64,000 nt of DNA from positions 248,001-312,000 of the forward strand of contig NZ_RCCP01000004.1 in the NCBI RefSeq assembly GCF_003664125.1. Reading direction: 5' to 3'. Numbering within the stretch: the first letter of the stretch is position 1; each line of letters begins with the position of its first letter. Source of the DNA: Planococcus citreus (GTDB lineage: Bacteria > Bacillota > Bacilli > Bacillales_A > Planococcaceae). The notes beneath the pieces are model-generated. The model was not told where the DNA came from, ran no database searches, and saw nothing but the letters and a program-made list of their open reading frames with translations. Position numbers and translations under genes: made by a program. Shown here piece after piece: positions 26,133 through 34,876 of this stretch.

Positions 26133-26864
26133 ATGGTCATTGAATTAATGAAATCACATGCATCGGTCCGCGACTATAAAGACCAGCAATTGACGCGCGC
26201 AGAAGTCCATGAATTGGTCGAAGCGGCACAGCATGCAGCTACGTCCCACTTCGTGCAAGCTTATTCCATCGTTTGGGTGACGGATGAAGACAAGCGCAAA
26301 CGCCTCGGCGAGCTGTCCAAAAACCCGAAACAGATGGAAGGGGCCGGAGCTGTGTTCTTAATGTGCGCCGACTACAACCGGTTAGGGCATGCCGCGAAAC
26401 TGCAGGGCGAAGACATTGTCTTCGACCAGGCGGAGAACTTGCTGGTTGCGGTCACGGACGTCGGGTTGCTCGCACAGAACTTGGCGCTTGCCGCTGAATC
26501 CAAGGGCTATGGCATCTGCTATATTGGCGGAGTGCGCAACAATATGGAAGAAATCAGCAAGCTTGTTGGTTTGCCAGAAGGCGTTTTCCCGGTCTACGGC
26601 TTGACGGTCGGCGTGCCGAATGAGTCCAATGAAGTGAAGCCGCGACTTCCTGTAGAAGCCGTGCTTCATGAAAATGAATACGACGAAGCGAAATACGCAG
26701 AAATTTTGCCTGCTTACGATGAGACGATCATGTCTTATTATGCCGCTCGCTCGAACAATCAAAAAACCGCGAAATGGAGCGAACAGATGGCGACGTTCTT
26801 GAACAAGCCGCATCGCCCCGATTTAAAGGATGTATTGGCGAAACGCGGGTATCTATTCAAATAA
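26133..26864 (+). CDS. NADPH-dependent flavin nitroreductase (NfsA/NfrA type)
   Basis: A 243-residue FMN oxidoreductase. The N-terminal segment S-H-A-S-V-R-D-Y and the later S-K-G-Y-G-I-C-Y-I-G-G-V-R-N match oxygen-insensitive nitroreductases of the NfsA/NfrA group, which reduce nitro compounds, quinones or FMN with NADPH. The start at 26133 has GGAGGG about nine bases upstream. The next gene starts 44 bases downstream and may be cotranscribed. Confidence 0.88.
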   Translation: MVIELMKSHASVRDYKDQQLTRAEVHELVEAAQHAATSHFVQAYSIVWVTDEDKRKRLGELSKNPKQMEGAGAVFLMCADYNRLGHAAKLQGEDIVFDQAENLLVAVTDVGLLAQNLALAAESKGYGICYIGGVRNNMEEISKLVGLPEGVFPVYGLTVGVPNESNEVKPRLPVEAVLHENEYDEAKYAEILPAYDETIMSYYAARSNNQKTAKWSEQMATFLNKPHRPDLKDVLAKRGYLFK

Positions 26865-26908
26865 GAAGTGCATTCAATAACTGGAATGATTGAGGAGGCT
26901 GAGAAGCA

Positions 26909-27523
26909 ATGAAAATCGCGTTATTTGGAGCAACGGGAAGAGTCGGGAGATATGTTTTGAATATGGCGCTTCGTGACGGCCATGAAGTGAAAGCGCTGGT
27001 TCGGAGAGCAGATCTTGAACCCCACGCGAATCTGGATATGATTGTCGGAAATGTCCGCAACGAAGAGGACATCCGCCAAACGCTGCAAGGAGCGGATGCT
27101 GTGATTAGCGCAATCGGCACCGACCGCACGACTACCTTATCAGATGCGACACCGCTGATCGTGAAAGCGATGGAAGCAGAAGGCATACGGCGCATCATCA
27201 CCATCGGGACCGCCGGTATTTTGAACAGCCGCTTGAGCCCCGGGCTGCTCCGCTATCAGGGCGGTGATTCCAAGCGTCAACTGACCTTTGCGGCAGAAGA
27301 ACATGAAAAAGCCTATAAATCATTGGAACAAAGTGATTTGGACTGGACGATCGTATGCCCGACGTATTTACCGGACGGCGAACCGAAAGGCTATTTCCGC
27401 TTTGAAGAAAATTACTTGCCTGAAGATGGCAAAGAAATTACGGCCGGCGATACGGCATTATTCGCTTACGAGCAATTGGATTCGGATGATTTCCTGAAAA
27501 GCCGCGTCGGCATTGCATATTGA
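26909..27523 (+). CDS. NAD(P)-binding oxidoreductase, NmrA/atypical SDR (YwnB-like)
   Basis: A 204-residue Rossmann protein with the glycine motif G-A-T-G-R-V-G-R at residues 8-15, V-R-R-A-D-L as cofactor-specificity region, and D-W-T-I-V-C-P-T-Y-L near 149-158. It resembles atypical short-chain reductases. The substrate is unknown. GAGGAGG precedes the ATG. It may share a transcript with the nitroreductase. Confidence 0.85.
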   Translation: MKIALFGATGRVGRYVLNMALRDGHEVKALVRRADLEPHANLDMIVGNVRNEEDIRQTLQGADAVISAIGTDRTTTLSDATPLIVKAMEAEGIRRIITIGTAGILNSRLSPGLLRYQGGDSKRQLTFAAEEHEKAYKSLEQSDLDWTIVCPTYLPDGEPKGYFRFEENYLPEDGKEITAGDTALFAYEQLDSDDFLKSRVGIAY

Positions 27524-27528
27524 ATGAC

Positions 27529-27564
27529 AAAACCCCTTGAACTGTGAAAAGTTCAAGGGGTTTT
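27529..27564. terminator. Bidirectional terminator between convergent genes
   Basis: AAAACCCCTTGAACT pairs with AGTTCAAGGGGTTTTT. It separates the NmrA-like gene from the convergent ABC permease gene. Confidence 0.92.
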
Positions 27565-27572
27565 TGCATGCA

Positions 27573-28514
27573 TCAGGCAGTAACGTCGCGTTTTGAGAAT
27601 GTCCAATAACTGATCACCATAAAGACCAGGAAATAAACAGTCAAAACGATGAGCGACATGGCCATTGTGATGTCTGGGATGGGCATGAAGCCTGTATAGA
27701 ATTGAGTCAAATCGGTATGTGTAAACAAATAATATTTGACGATTTCAAAGCGCTGCAACAAGAAGACGAGTTGCACACCGACAAACATCAAGAAAATCGA
27801 CACGCCGATCGCAAGCGAACTGGAGCGGAAAACCGTCCCGAGCATGAACGCGAACGTACCAATCATCCACGTGCTCGCCAAGCTAAGCACGGATAGTTTC
27901 AATGCTTCAGCCCAGTAAGAGCCTTCCACGACTTCCGATCCGTTCCACACCAGGAATGCGCCGTCTCCAACCCCAAAGAAAATCCAGCTGAATAAAGCGA
28001 TTGATACGAAAGTAAGAATGGCAAATAATAAGGCGAACAACATCGTTGTAATGTATTTGGACGTCAGTATTTTCCATCGTTTAACCGGGCGCGTCAACAA
28101 CATCTTGATCGTTCCTTGTGAGAACTCAGAAGCAACGATTCCCGCGCCGACGATGACCGTAAACAATGTCACGAGCGATAGCATCATATGGCCATCCAGC
28201 ACTTGCTGCTGCAGACTTTCGACTTTGAACGGCTCGGCGTCATTGGCCAAGCGGTATTCTGCGATGGCGGCCTGGCCTTCGTAATAATCTTGTTGGGCAG
28301 GGCCAATATCCGGATTCTGCAATTGATCCTCGGCTGAAGCCAAGTTCATCATTTCCATCTCCTGCCAATCCATCTCTGGAGCCGGGGAGGTGGATTCGAT
28401 CCATTTGGTGATGCCGGCATTTGCCAATAAGATGACGATCAATAGAACTGCCATGATCCATGTCGCTTTTTTACTCCATAATTTCATCCATTCATTTTGT
28501 ATGAGCTTGAGCAA
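27573..28514 (-). CDS. ABC-2 type transporter permease
   Basis: A 313-residue membrane protein with one N-terminal helix, an extracytoplasmic loop of about 90 residues (35-125) and five further helices. G-I-V-A-S-E-F-S-Q-G-T-I-K is the conserved cytoplasmic segment of BcrB/NatB-like exporters. The start is TTG at 28514, with GGAGG eight bases upstream, overlapping the ATPase gene by 23 bases. The substrate is unknown. Confidence 0.85.
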   Translation of the reverse strand: MLKLIQNEWMKLWSKKATWIMAVLLIVILLANAGITKWIESTSPAPEMDWQEMEMMNLASAEDQLQNPDIGPAQQDYYEGQAAIAEYRLANDAEPFKVESLQQQVLDGHMMLSLVTLFTVIVGAGIVASEFSQGTIKMLLTRPVKRWKILTSKYITTMLFALLFAILTFVSIALFSWIFFGVGDGAFLVWNGSEVVEGSYWAEALKLSVLSLASTWMIGTFAFMLGTVFRSSSLAIGVSIFLMFVGVQLVFLLQRFEIVKYYLFTHTDLTQFYTGFMPIPDITMAMSLIVLTVYFLVFMVISYWTFSKRDVTA

Positions 28515-29415
28515 TTTCGCCGCCTCCAGTCATTTCTAGGAATTGATCTTCTAAAGTCGTGCGGTGCGGTTGGACAGCGTATAAATCGACACCTGCAGCA
28601 GTGAGAAGTTTGATGGCGCCCGGGATGTGCTCCGGTTCTGTATCGATCAAATAGCCATTTTCATGCGGGTGCACCGTGAAGCCGATTTCTTCGAGCACTT
28701 GCTTCGCCTGTTCGGCCGGCTTGGCTTCTATGTAATAGCGGGATTGCTGGTGTTCGTTAACATTTTTGATGTCGATCAATTCACCGTTCTGGATAATGGC
28801 GATGCGGTCGCACAATAATTCGATCTCTGACAATAGATGGCTGGAGACGAAAATGGCGACATCGTTCTCACGTGCCACTTTGCGCAAATACATGCGGAAT
28901 TCGCGAATGCCTGCAGGGTCGAGGCCATTTGTCGGCTCATCCAAAATCAAAAACTCTGGATTGTTGAGGAGTGCTTGTGCAAGGCCAAGGCGTTGGCGCA
29001 TGCCGAGTGAATACGAACCGACTTTTTCCTTGATGCGGTTTTGCATCCCGACTTGCTGGATCACTTCGTCGATGCGGGCTTTTGTCACACCTTTATGCAT
29101 ACGCGCGAAATGCACCAGGTTTTTGTAGCCGGACATGAATTTATACATCTCCGGATTTTCGACAATGACGCCGACTTTTTCGATGCTTCCCTCAAAATCG
29201 GTGCGGATCGATTTACCGCCAATCAGGATATCGCCTTGCGTCGGCTTCATCAATCCGACCATCATGCGGATCGTCGTCGTCTTACCTGCCCCGTTCGGCC
29301 CAAGAAACCCGGTAATTTCCCCTTTATGGAGATCCAAGTTCAAGTTTTTGATGATCTGCTTTTTGCCGATCGTCTTTGAGAGCTTGCGAATCTCAACAAT
29401 TTTCTCATTGCTCAT
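28492..29415 (-). CDS. ABC transporter ATP-binding protein, BcrA-like
   Basis: A 307-residue ATPase. Walker A is G-P-N-G-A-G-K-T-T, the signature is Y-S-L-G-M-R-Q-R, Walker B is F-L-I-L-D-E-P, and the H-loop is in S-S-H-L-L. A C-terminal accessory domain follows from about 225. It pairs with the downstream permease as a two-gene exporter, the type often seen with bacitracin or lantibiotic resistance. The ATG at 29415 is chosen over an in-frame GTG three codons upstream, because GAGGTG serves as its ribosome binding site. Confidence 0.88.
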   Translation of the reverse strand: MSNEKIVEIRKLSKTIGKKQIIKNLNLDLHKGEITGFLGPNGAGKTTTIRMMVGLMKPTQGDILIGGKSIRTDFEGSIEKVGVIVENPEMYKFMSGYKNLVHFARMHKGVTKARIDEVIQQVGMQNRIKEKVGSYSLGMRQRLGLAQALLNNPEFLILDEPTNGLDPAGIREFRMYLRKVARENDVAIFVSSHLLSEIELLCDRIAIIQNGELIDIKNVNEHQQSRYYIEAKPAEQAKQVLEEIGFTVHPHENGYLIDTEPEHIPGAIKLLTAAGVDLYAVQPHRTTLEDQFLEMTGGGEIAQAHTK

Positions 29416-29561
29416 ATGAGCCACCTCTTTCCGTTTTGCTTCCTTCAGTACTAACGATTCATTTCCCGGAAAGTTTCAGTTTTCTGGAAATCCGGCAGGC
29501 TTAACTATCGCCTCAGCGGGAATAAACCAATTAACAACGAATATATGGAGGGTTTGGCTTT

Positions 29562-29981
29562 ATGAATGAATTGCAGGAAAAAGAACAAGTGCTCATGGCG
29601 TATTACGCACAGTATTACAAAGGCGCATCTTTGGAGGAAATTCAAGAGCTCGACCGCCGCTTATCGCAAGGTATCGGGGAAGAAAAGTACAAAGAGGCAA
29701 TGGGTGAATTGAAAGAACAAGGGCTGGTCCATGGCTTGGATGCGGTCGAGGAAAGAAATCAAGACGGCGTCGACTCCCCGATGGCGACAAACGAGGGCAT
29801 GCTCTATATCAATGATGTCCTCAATCTCCAATCGGATGCGGTAGAAGACCACCAGCTCGATTATTTGGCGAAGCATCTGCAGACGAGCCACCTGGAACTG
29901 ACGCTAGAGCCGGTGAAGAGCTATATTGAGTCGATCGTCAAAGAACAGGCGGATGAAAAGCCGAATGACAACACGCCTTAA
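29562..29981 (+). CDS. Hypothetical protein, possible winged-helix fold (YjcQ-like)
   Basis: A 139-residue soluble acidic protein. The order of an N-terminal helix pair, a K-Y-K-E-A-M-G-E-L-K-E-Q-G-L-V-H-G helix and strand, and M-A-T-N-E-G-M-L-Y-I-N-D recalls the winged-helix YjcQ family, but I am not certain. GGAGG precedes the ATG and a terminator follows, so expression is likely. Confidence 0.6.
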   Translation: MNELQEKEQVLMAYYAQYYKGASLEEIQELDRRLSQGIGEEKYKEAMGELKEQGLVHGLDAVEERNQDGVDSPMATNEGMLYINDVLNLQSDAVEDHQLDYLAKHLQTSHLELTLEPVKSYIESIVKEQADEKPNDNTP

Positions 29982-29987
29982 ATAGTT

Positions 29988-30022
29988 GAAAGCCGCTTCT
30001 TGAAAAAAAGATGCGGCTTTTT
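29988..30022 (+). terminator. Intrinsic terminator after the hypothetical gene
   Basis: AAAGCCGCTTCTT pairs with AAGATGCGGCTTTTTT, with one bulge. Confidence 0.8.
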
Positions 30023-30059
30023 TATGTGTGAAAAATAGTTGGCAAATATTCAACTGCAA

Positions 30060-30340
30060 GATGGAACAAGACTCGGGGAAGCGGAGTGGAAAAGCTTCCG
30101 CTTACGACTGCGTTACAGGGGCACGCTTTGGGTCCGCAGTATGCGAGTTATGCAGCTGATGCGACAAGAACTGCTAGATAGAAAGAAGAGATTTGAAAAG
30201 CTTCCGCTTTTCGACTACGTTGCAGGGGGCTGCTTGCCGTGGGGCGGTGTTGAGCCAAAGTGCCAAAGACCGCGGCACGTTTGTCTCGCCAGCCCGCGCG
30301 GTCCCACAGGCGTCAGCCCCCTTCCACTGCGTCTCTAGTT
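30060..30340. repeat. Inverted-repeat element related to R1 (opposite orientation, partial)
   Basis: The main unit at about 30190-30335 starts with the palindrome GAAAAGCTTCCGCTTTTC. Its long arms AGGGGGCTG (about 30222) and CAGCCCCC (about 30321) pair. It shares CCGTGGGGCGG, GAGCC and GTCCCACAGG with the reverse complement of R1. A shorter, decayed version of the start (GGAAAAGCTTCCGCTTACGACTGCG) lies at about 30088-30115. No conserved frame is seen. Confidence 0.6.
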
Positions 30341-30489
30341 TTAGAGTGGTGGATAAGCACTTCAGTCTATTTAATTTAGGCGTAGAATAGCGTCAGACTT
30401 TATAGCTCGCGTCGCCTTGAACAAGGGTGATGTAATTGGCAATTCTAATCCCATAGTAAGTTGTTTGGTTTAAGCACCTATTTTTCAAA

Positions 30490-30672
30490 TCCTAAGTCAC
30501 GGGAAGCGATTCCCCCACTAGCCGGCAACTCCATACACAAGCAGATCTACTTAAACAGTCAGCTTGCAATGAAATCTCTCAGCTGCCGGCGTCAAGGGTG
30601 AGCCGAAGCAGTAAGACAGGCGTTCTTCCTGGCTTGCTGTGAGAGGCCAACCCAAAGCCGGGCGGCGACTAG
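30490..30672. repeat. Repeat R2, copy A
   Basis: About 180 bp aligning almost without gaps to 50638-50818 and 50853-51034. Shared blocks are GAAGCGATT, ACTAGCCGG, AAGCAGATC, GTCAAG-G-TGAGCCGA, AAGACAGGCG-TCTTCCTGGCTTG and AGAGGCCAACCCAAAGC. The hairpin at 30608-30640 (CAGG with CCTG, AAG with CTT, outer GCAG with CTGT) covaries with the other copies. Together with the element at 30060-30340 it fills the 740-base non-coding gap, in which I see no gene. Confidence 0.8.
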
Positions 30673-30728
30673 TAGATGAAGCTTAAATCAACATCAGCAA
30701 CAATTCCACAAGCAAACTTATTCTCACA

Positions 30729-30757
30729 AAAAAAGAAACCAATGCTAAGCATTGATT
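30729..30757 (-). terminator. Terminator for the minus-strand methyltransferase operon
   Basis: On the minus strand, CAATGC-TTA-GCATTG is followed by GTTTC and T7, 20 bases after the small membrane protein gene. Confidence 0.8.
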
Positions 30758-30777
30758 CCTTCCACACATATCTGAAG

Positions 30778-31032
30778 TTAAAGCCCGAGCACGAAGAATG
30801 CCAGGAAGATGGTGACGATGACCAAAGTGTTGGTGATCAGCGATGTTCGTTTGCTGACGGGTTCATCAAGTGCCGGGAAGCGTTCGACGAGGCGGATGCC
30901 CCCGTAGATCAGCACCATCAACAACGCTAAAGTCAAAATGAGCGGCATATCGTAGACGCGCACGTCGATAAAGCGGATAAAGATAACCGAGAAAGCAAGG
31001 ATCATGCCGTTGACTAAATTTTTTCGTTTCAT
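30778..31032 (-). CDS. Small three-helix membrane protein
   Basis: An 84-residue hydrophobic protein with predicted helices at about 7-24, 30-48 and 64-82, and a charged loop E-R-F-P-A-L-D-E-P-V-S-K-R between the last two. Its start overlaps the stop of the upstream methyltransferase gene by four bases (ATGA), supporting translational coupling. The family is unknown. Confidence 0.7.
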   Translation of the reverse strand: MKRKNLVNGMILAFSVIFIRFIDVRVYDMPLILTLALLMVLIYGGIRLVERFPALDEPVSKRTSLITNTLVIVTIFLAFFVLGL

Positions 31033-32186
31033 AGGAGCTCCTTCAATTCGTTTTCAAGAAACGGTTTGGCGTTTAACAGTTTGGTGAATTCCCGGTAGCG
31101 TTCCAATTGTCCCGCTGCCGGTTTTTTGTTCGTGCGGTAAGCGCGGATCAAAATGTTTTTCGGCGTGTGCTCCATATCGATGAACTCCATCAACTGGGTT
31201 TCATAGCCGACCAAAGAAAGCAGTTCCGCACGAATGGAATCGGTCGCGAGTGCGCTAAAGCGCTCCTTGATCAAACCGTGCTGCAGCATGACATCGAGCG
31301 GTGACGATTGGATTTGGCTATTGAGCTCATGTTGGCAGCACGGCACGCTCAAGATGACGCCAGCGTTCCATTTAACGGCGCGTGCAAGCGCCATATCAGT
31401 CGCCACGTCGCATGCGTGAAGTGTCACGACCATATCGACTGCAGTGTCTTGGTCGTAATCGTTGATATCGCCAACGAGGAATTCGAGCTGTTGGTAATCG
31501 AGGTCGCGGGCGATGTTCTGGCATTCCTCGATGACGCTTTTTTTCAGGTCAAGACCCGTGACGCGCAGATCGAGCCCTTTTTCGACGCGCAAATAATGAT
31601 ACAGCGCGAAGGTTAGGTAAGACTTGCCGGAGCCGAAATCGAGTATGCGGATCGGGCGATCTTTCGGCAAATGCTCGAGTGCATCATCGATGAATTCGAT
31701 AAAGCGGTTGATCTGGCGGAATTTATCGTATTTCTGTTTCTTGACTTTGCCGTCTGGCGACTGGACGCCGAGGCGCACAAGAAACGGGTAGGGGATGCCG
31801 TCCTCTAGCAGATAGTCTTTCTTTCGATTATGGGACAGATCGGCGGCAGCGCGTGCATCGGCTTCAGATTTATAGCTCACTTTGAATTTTTTGGTCAATT
31901 GGATCTGGACTTTTTCGTCGGTGAACTGGAATAAGCCTTGGCGGAAGTCGGTGAATGATTGTTCGAGTTCGGCGACTGCCTGTTCGATTGTCAGGTTTTG
32001 GTGTTTCAATATTTGTTCGTATTGATATTCGAACTGGATGCGGTAGCCTTCTTTCAGTTCGACCGGTTTTAATTTGATGCGTTTCAAGTCGTTCGATTTT
32101 TGGCGCGGCTGACTGATGGTGGCCGTGACTAGTGCGTGGCTTTGCAGCTTTTCTGCAAGTTGTACGTGCATAGTTTGGAGTTCCAT
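31029..32186 (-). CDS. SAM-dependent methyltransferase, Methyltransf_32/METTL25-like
   Basis: A 385-residue protein. An N-terminal region of about 170 residues precedes a class I methyltransferase fold with motif I I-L-D-F-G-S-G-K-S-Y-L-T near residue 185 and T-G-L-D-L-K-K after it. V-T-L-H-A-C-D-V-A-T-D and V-P-C-C-Q-H-E-L are typical of this group, thought to act on RNA or protein. The substrate is not known. AAGGGA precedes the ATG. It is coupled to the small membrane protein gene downstream. Confidence 0.82.
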   Translation of the reverse strand: MELQTMHVQLAEKLQSHALVTATISQPRQKSNDLKRIKLKPVELKEGYRIQFEYQYEQILKHQNLTIEQAVAELEQSFTDFRQGLFQFTDEKVQIQLTKKFKVSYKSEADARAAADLSHNRKKDYLLEDGIPYPFLVRLGVQSPDGKVKKQKYDKFRQINRFIEFIDDALEHLPKDRPIRILDFGSGKSYLTFALYHYLRVEKGLDLRVTGLDLKKSVIEECQNIARDLDYQQLEFLVGDINDYDQDTAVDMVVTLHACDVATDMALARAVKWNAGVILSVPCCQHELNSQIQSSPLDVMLQHGLIKERFSALATDSIRAELLSLVGYETQLMEFIDMEHTPKNILIRAYRTNKKPAAGQLERYREFTKLLNAKPFLENELKELL

Positions 32187-32336
32187 GGAAAATCCCTTCC
32201 GTCTTTATGATAGCCTCATTTTAGCACGGCTGGCAGCCTGGGGCGACTTCGCAAGCTGGAAAAGGCGCTTTCCTTTTATTTGGAATTTTGCGATAATAAA
32301 ATAGATGAAACCGTTTTCAATAAGGGGGACAAAGAA

Positions 32337-33977
32337 ATGGCAATTCTCGATCAAACAGTAGGGGAAATTTTACGGGAGCAGGCGAGAAAGTTTCCGCAGA
32401 CGGAAGCGTATGTCTATCCGGAAAAAGGCATCCGCAAAACCTATGCCGAATTTGACCAAGAGACCGATGCGCTAGCGAAAGCGTTCATGGGCCTTGGCAT
32501 CGAAAAAGGCGAGCACATCGCCATTTGGTCCGACAACAAACGTGAGTGGCTGCTCAGCCAATATGCCACAGGCAAGATGGGTGGCGTACTGGTCACCGTC
32601 AACACGAGCTACCAGGCGAACGAGCTGGAATATCTATTGAAGCAATCGGATTCCACGACTTTGATTCTGGGGGAAGAATTCAAAGGCACCAATTATATCG
32701 AAGTATTGAATCAAGTGTGTCCGGAGCTGGCCGAATCAGAAAAAGGAAAACTCAGTTCGCCCAAGCTGCCGCATCTGAAACGCGTCGTCGTCATGAGCGA
32801 AAACAGCTATCCGGGCATCTACACATGGAGCGAGTTTGAAGCATTTGCAGAAAAGATAACGGATGAGCAGCTCGAACAGCGCTTCCATTCGATGGAGCCG
32901 GATGAAGTCATCAATATCCAATACACATCCGGGACGACCGGATTCCCGAAAGGCGTCATGCTGACGCATCGCAACGTCGTCAACAACGGGCGTCTCGTCG
33001 GCGATATGATGAATTTGGATGAAACCGACCGTTTGTGCATCCCGGTGCCATTTTTCCATTGCTTCGGCTGCGTGCTCGGAACTTTGGCGGCAGTAACACA
33101 TGCCACGACAATGGTCATCGCAGAGCAATTCGAGCCGAAGCGCGTCTTGCAGATGGTGCAAGATGAGAAATGCACCGCGCTTCACGGGGTGCCGACGATG
33201 TTCATTGCCGAACTCAACCATCCCGAATTCGAGTCGTTCGATACTTCGACATTGCGCACTGGCATCATGGCCGGCTCGACGTGCCCGATCGAAGTGATGA
33301 AGAAAGTCATCAGCGATATGGGGGCGAGTGAAATCACTATCGCTTATGGGCAGACCGAATCATCGCCGGTCATCACGCAGACCGGCAAAGACGATGCCAT
33401 CGAAAAACGCGTCGCCACTGTCGGAAAGCCGCATGACGATGTCGAAGTGAAAATTATCGACCCCGTGACCGGCGAACAAGTCGTCAAAGGCATGCCGGGC
33501 GAATTGTGCACGAGAGGCTATTTGATCATGAAAGGCTATTACAAAAACGAAGAAGCCACGAAAGAAGCGATCGATTCTGATGGCTGGCTGCATACGGGCG
33601 ACATTGCGGTTGAAGACGAAGATGGTTATATCTCGATCACGGGCCGCATCAAGGACATGGTCATCCGTGGAGGGGAAAATATCTACCCGCGTGAAATTGA
33701 GGAATTTCTCTATCAGCATCCGTCCGTCCAAGATGTTCAAGTCGTCGGGGTGCCGGACCCGAAATACGGGGAAGAATTGATGGCCTGGGTTATTCTGAAA
33801 GGGGACGAGACGCTTAGTGCGGATGAACTGCGCACTTATTGCAAAGGGAAAATCGCCCATCATAAAATTCCGCGCTATATTGAATTCATCGAAGAATATC
33901 CGATGACCGCTTCCGGAAAGATCCAGAAGTTCAAGTTGCGTGAAATGTCTGAGGAAATCGCTGAGAAGGTCCAATAA
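32337..33977 (+). CDS. Acyl-CoA synthetase, AMP-binding family (YngI-like)
   Basis: A 546-residue adenylate-forming ligase activating a fatty or other carboxylic acid to its CoA thioester. Motifs in order are Y-T-S-G-T-T-G-F-P-K-G (phosphate loop), Y-G-Q-T-E-S-S-P-V, G-W-L-H-T-G-D, G-R-I-K-D-M-V-I-R-G-G-E-N-I-Y-P and the catalytic lysine in T-A-S-G-K-I-Q-K. The segments V-N-T-S-Y-Q-A-N-E-L-E-Y and F-F-H-C-F-G-C-V-L-G recall B. subtilis YngI, of the leucine-degradation cluster, but no other genes of that cluster are here. The ATG at 32337 follows AAGGGGGAC; the frame is open upstream. Confidence 0.9.
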   Translation: MAILDQTVGEILREQARKFPQTEAYVYPEKGIRKTYAEFDQETDALAKAFMGLGIEKGEHIAIWSDNKREWLLSQYATGKMGGVLVTVNTSYQANELEYLLKQSDSTTLILGEEFKGTNYIEVLNQVCPELAESEKGKLSSPKLPHLKRVVVMSENSYPGIYTWSEFEAFAEKITDEQLEQRFHSMEPDEVINIQYTSGTTGFPKGVMLTHRNVVNNGRLVGDMMNLDETDRLCIPVPFFHCFGCVLGTLAAVTHATTMVIAEQFEPKRVLQMVQDEKCTALHGVPTMFIAELNHPEFESFDTSTLRTGIMAGSTCPIEVMKKVISDMGASEITIAYGQTESSPVITQTGKDDAIEKRVATVGKPHDDVEVKIIDPVTGEQVVKGMPGELCTRGYLIMKGYYKNEEATKEAIDSDGWLHTGDIAVEDEDGYISITGRIKDMVIRGGENIYPREIEEFLYQHPSVQDVQVVGVPDPKYGEELMAWVILKGDETLSADELRTYCKGKIAHHKIPRYIEFIEEYPMTASGKIQKFKLREMSEEIAEKVQ

Positions 33978-33987
33978 ACAAGAAGAA

Positions 33988-34024
33988 GCAACCAGATGGA
34001 AATTTTTCATCTGGTTTTCTGTTG
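33988..34024 (+). terminator. Intrinsic terminator of the acyl-CoA synthetase gene
   Basis: GCAACCAGATG pairs with CATCTGGTTTTCTGTTGC, the core being ACCAGATG with CATCTGGT. Confidence 0.75.
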
Positions 34025-34116
34025 CGTATAGTTAGCTAGTTCTTCTTCACTTGAATCGAGATATTCAGAAAAGAAAGTTTAATGTCTTTCTAAATAGGGC
34101 ACACTAATAACAGAAG

Positions 34117-34136
34117 TTATCTTGAATATAGGATAA
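34117..34136 (+). promoter_or_regulatory. Inverted repeat upstream of wrbA, possible MhqR-type operator
   Basis: TTATC-N10-GATAA; the 18-base inner sequence TATCTTGAATATAGGATA agrees at most positions with the B. subtilis MhqR palindrome as I recall it (TATCTCGAATTCGAGATA). It lies 45 bases before the wrbA start. Confidence 0.4.
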
Positions 34137-34180
34137 TTCGTGCAAGCCACGGACCAAATTGATAAAGGAGAGGTTATGGA

Positions 34181-34795
34181 ATGAGCAACGTAAACTTGGC
34201 AATCATTTACTACAGTTCAACAGGAACCAATTATCAAATGGCGCAATGGGCAGAAGCGGCTGCGAAAGAAGCGGGTGCAGAAGTAAAAGTGGCAAAAGTG
34301 AAAGAGAATGCGCCGATGGGGGCGATTGAATCGAACCCAGCCTGGAAAGAGCATTACGAAGCGACGCAGAATGTGCCGGAAGCCGACAACGATTTGCTTG
34401 AATGGGCAGACGCGATCATCTTCAGCGTGCCGACGCGCTTTGGCCATGTATCTTCACAAGTGCAACAATTCTTCGATACAACCGGCGGCTTATGGGCGCA
34501 AGGGAAGCTTGCGAACAAGGTCGTTAGCGCCATGTCTTCTGCGCAAAATCCTCATGGCGGACAAGAAGCTACAGTTCTCGCTGTCTATACAACGATGCAT
34601 CATTGGGGCGCAATCATTGCGGCTCCGGGTTATACGGACCAATCCTTGTTCAAAGCAGGGGGCAACCCTTATGGAACGAGCGTCAGCGTCGACCAGGACG
34701 GCAATATGGTGGAAGACGTAAAAGATGCTGTGGCGCACCAGGCAAAACGCACAGTACAAGTGGCTGGATGGGTTAAAAACGGCTTGAACGGGTAA
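34181..34795 (+). CDS. wrbA: NAD(P)H:quinone oxidoreductase, WrbA type IV
   Basis: A 204-residue flavodoxin-like quinone reductase that makes two-electron reductions of quinones and so avoids semiquinones. The FMN phosphate loop is Y-Y-S-S-T-G-T-N-Y (about 10-18); G-I-I-F-S-V-P-T-R-F-G-like and H-W-G-A-I-I-A-A-P-G-Y-T blocks are typical of WrbA. AAAGGAGAGG precedes the start; a nearer ATG at 34176 closes at once. It may belong to the quinone-defence regulon with the mhqR-like operon. Confidence 0.92.
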   Translation: MSNVNLAIIYYSSTGTNYQMAQWAEAAAKEAGAEVKVAKVKENAPMGAIESNPAWKEHYEATQNVPEADNDLLEWADAIIFSVPTRFGHVSSQVQQFFDTTGGLWAQGKLANKVVSAMSSAQNPHGGQEATVLAVYTTMHHWGAIIAAPGYTDQSLFKAGGNPYGTSVSVDQDGNMVEDVKDAVAHQAKRTVQVAGWVKNGLNG

Positions 34796-34826
34796 CTAAA
34801 AACTACACGCCAAAAAGGCGAATGCT

Positions 34827-34859
34827 GGCAGACGGGCGAATGCGCCCGTCTGCTTTTTC
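34827..34859 (+). terminator. Intrinsic terminator of wrbA
   Basis: GCAGACGGGCG pairs with CGCCCGTCTGC around four bases, then T5. Confidence 0.92.
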
Positions 34860-34876
34860 AGTCGAGGAGGGGTAGT

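Noticed and set aside
30039-30390. Open frames of 99 and 65 codons
   Set aside because: They lie within inverted-repeat sequence, have arginine- and proline-rich composition, and no supporting start signals.
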